DNA of 7,519 nt from Deltaproteobacteria bacterium (GTDB lineage: Bacteria; Desulfobacterota; Syntrophobacteria; BM002). Below the pieces are notes generated by a model. That model was not told where the DNA came from and made no database searches. It saw nothing but the letters and a program-made list of their open reading frames with translations. Below are positions 6,676 through 7,519 of this stretch, piece by piece. The DNA is taken from contig CP070843.1 in NCBI GenBank assembly GCA_020350905.1, positions 1,885,135-1,892,653 of the forward strand. Reading direction: 5' to 3'. The translations under genes and the position numbers were made by a program. The stretch's first letter is position 1; every line of letters begins with the position of its first letter.

Positions 6676-6780
6676 CGTTACACTTTGCAACAGCACTCTT
6701 ACTAATTGCAATAGCTTGTAAGCTGTTAATATAAAACTATTATATTGTTGTAACATCTGATGGTGTTGCAAACTGTAACG
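6676..6780. promoter_or_regulatory. Inverted pair of regulator sites around an AT-rich core
   Basis: CGTTACACTTTGCAAC (6676-6691) and GTTGCAAACTGTAACG (6765-6780) are reverse complements with one mismatch in 16, and one more base pairs on the inner side. Each contains the dyad TTGCAAANTGYAA (6678-6690 on the minus strand, 6766-6778 on the plus strand), matching the tandem sites at 3367-3402 at 11 of 13 positions. The core has further symmetry: AGCTT/AAGCT near 6714 and AATATAA/TTATATT near 6729-6747. The site centres lie about 201 and 113 bases upstream of the predicted start of the plus-strand unit. A small mobile element with 16-17 base ends is an alternative, but I see no target duplication. 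Confidence 0.6.
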
Positions 6781-6858
6781 TTTGGGGGAATAGGCCAAGA
6801 ACGAGATTATTTGCAAAAAATCAGTTATTACAACGAGATAAATACTCACTTCCCACAT

Positions 6859-6874
6859 TGGCATAGATGTTGTA
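6859..6874 (+). promoter_or_regulatory. Probable sigma-54 promoter of the small-protein/Usp unit
   Basis: The plus strand reads TGGCATAGATGTTGTA. It has TGGCA at -24 and TTG at -12 with correct spacing, but T replaces the usual C of GC at -12. The start would be near 6885, giving about 56 untranslated bases before ATG 6941. Its first six bases equal those of the stronger promoter at 3275-3290, and paired operator sites lie upstream at a similar distance. Confidence 0.45.
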
Positions 6875-6940
6875 ATCACATTGCCGGAAATCAGAATCAC
6901 AGACTATTCGAAAGAGAAAGCGGAAACAGGAGCGTGAATC

Positions 6941-7120
6941 ATGGAATTGAGGAAAAAAAGCGAAAGAGTAATGTTGGCAATCACCTTCGCTGAAGCAGGA
7001 GAGCATGAGACCGCCAGGGAGTTCTTGAGGGAGGGCAAAGTTCTTCGCAAGAGAGTGCGCCAGAGTCCGCGACCCAGACTCAGGAAGCAACTTCGCACAC
7101 CTTCCAGCCACCGCCGGTAG
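6941..7120 (+). CDS. Small basic protein with FAEAG motif
   Basis: This 59-residue gene has a strong ribosome site (AGGAG, eight bases before ATG 6941) and a TAG at 7118-7120. The N-terminal half is a charged helix with ITFAEAGEHETAREFLREG (14-32). The C-terminal half is very basic (RKRVRQSPRPRLRKQLR, 36-52) and probably disordered or nucleic-acid binding. The FAEAG-x-H-x-x-A stretch recurs in the next gene just ahead of its Usp domain, and looks like one helix-turn-helix of a TPR-like repeat. It lies 45 bases before that gene on the same strand, so they form one unit behind the 6859-6874 promoter candidate. No function is known to me; the shared motif suggests that the two proteins dock on the same partner or on each other. 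Confidence 0.7.
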   Translation: MELRKKSERVMLAITFAEAGEHETAREFLREGKVLRKRVRQSPRPRLRKQLRTPSSHRR

Positions 7121-7165
7121 TGAGCTGAGAGTTCGGAACCTGATAATTTGGAGAGCATTACGATC

Positions 7166-7519
7166 ATGCTAAAGAGACTCAGAAAACAGATCTTCAGGAA
7201 GACAAAGGGAGAGCAGAAAGAGGTGGCGATGAAAAATCGCCAGGCTCAGGCTCTTAGAAGAAGCATCGAGAGGCAGACCAAGGCTATCGCCTTCGCAGAG
7301 GCCGGTCTGCATAAGGACGCCCAGGACCTAATTCGGGCTGAACTGGCTGAAAAGAGCAAGGTACTGGTGGTGGGTCACGAAGACACCTTTTCCCAGCCAG
7401 TGATACAATACGCAGTGGGGCTTGCCGAGCGTATGGGTCACGAAATCGTCGCCCTGAATCTAAGCCCGGTTCGGACTGAATCATCCAGCCTGGAACCCTA
7501 TTGTCACATGGTTTGCGAA
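7166..7519 (+). CDS. Universal stress protein with N-terminal FAEAG helix (3' end cut off)
   Basis: The frame is open to the window edge, giving the first 118 residues. Residues 1-64 are a basic helical extension containing AIAFAEAGLHKDAQDLIRAE (40-59). From residue 65 the sequence follows a Usp/UspA alpha/beta fold: first strand KVLVVGHED (65-73), helix with IQYAVGLAERMGHE (80-93), second strand IVALNLSPV (94-102). In this family the domain may bind ATP through a G-x2-G-x9-G-[ST] motif near its end, which lies outside the window. GGAG lies 12 bases before ATG 7166. A second ATG at residue 22 (7229) has AGAGG five bases ahead and could be the true start. Universal stress proteins act in the cytoplasm under starvation, respiratory or envelope stress; the partner here is unknown. 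Confidence 0.8.
   Translation, partial: MLKRLRKQIFRKTKGEQKEVAMKNRQAQALRRSIERQTKAIAFAEAGLHKDAQDLIRAELAEKSKVLVVGHEDTFSQPVIQYAVGLAERMGHEIVALNLSPVRTESSSLEPYCHMVCE

Larger units (their letters stand above)
6270..6940. other. 671-base intergenic regulatory region between divergent units
   Basis: No credible gene is seen here. Plus-strand frames at 6502-6705 and 6760-6993 lack a ribosome site and a protein-like composition. The region holds, from left to right, a nested inverted repeat next to the kinase start (6291-6356), a weak minus-strand -24/-12 candidate (6411-6427), a TTACGTAA palindrome (6451-6458), a small hairpin TCGCTC/GAGCGA (6600-6616), a long inverted pair of operators (6676-6691 and 6765-6780) around an AT-rich core, and a -24/-12 candidate for the plus-strand genes (6859-6874). 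Confidence 0.7.

Noticed and set aside
6502..6705. 67-codon plus-strand open frame in the intergenic region
   Set aside because: It has no ribosome binding site and no recognisable domain, its composition is unlike a protein, and it runs into the operator arm at 6676.

Overview
The window looks like a chromosomal regulatory and transport locus from a Gram-negative bacterium. The gene style (sigma-54 activator with a helical-sensor kinase, an APC permease with a cytoplasmic Usp-like tail, small Arg/Lys-rich proteins beside a universal-stress protein) suggests a deltaproteobacterium (Desulfobacterota, Syntrophobacter-like). That placement is inference from style; no taxonomic marker gene is present.

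Layout. Positions 1-544 are AT-rich and gene-poor. They hold what look like two gene relics: a Cys-rich small reading frame on the minus strand broken by one in-frame TGA (183-374), and a plus-strand fragment resembling the last CBS repeat of a ProV/OpuAA-type ATPase (386-532). A minus-strand unit follows in transcription order 3177 to 545: a 197-aa protein with a degenerate receiver-like fold and four C-terminal cysteines, a tiny protein with a C-terminal membrane anchor, and an APC-superfamily permease with a C-terminal Usp-like domain. Upstream on the same strand is a two-component pair: a membrane histidine kinase (4722-6269) and an NtrC-type sigma-54-dependent response regulator (3407-4744), overlapping by 23 bases. 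After a 671-base non-coding stretch (6270-6940), two plus-strand genes begin: a 59-aa basic protein (6941-7120) and the 5' part of a universal-stress-protein gene (7166 to the window edge). Both contain the same FAEAG-x-H motif.

How it may work together. Two separate promoter regions share one architecture. Each has a -24/-12 (sigma-54) promoter, a good one at 3275-3290 (minus) and a weaker one at 6859-6874 (plus). Each has a pair of dyad sites matching TTGCAAANTGYAA about 100-200 bases upstream, at 3367-3402 and at 6678-6690 plus 6766-6778. Because the sigma-54 activator gene lies between the two regions, the simplest reading is that the kinase/regulator pair switches on both the permease unit and the Usp-type unit. 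This would be a compact regulon linking a membrane or envelope signal to transport and stress proteins. The sites and promoters are read directly from sequence; the regulator-site assignment is inference.
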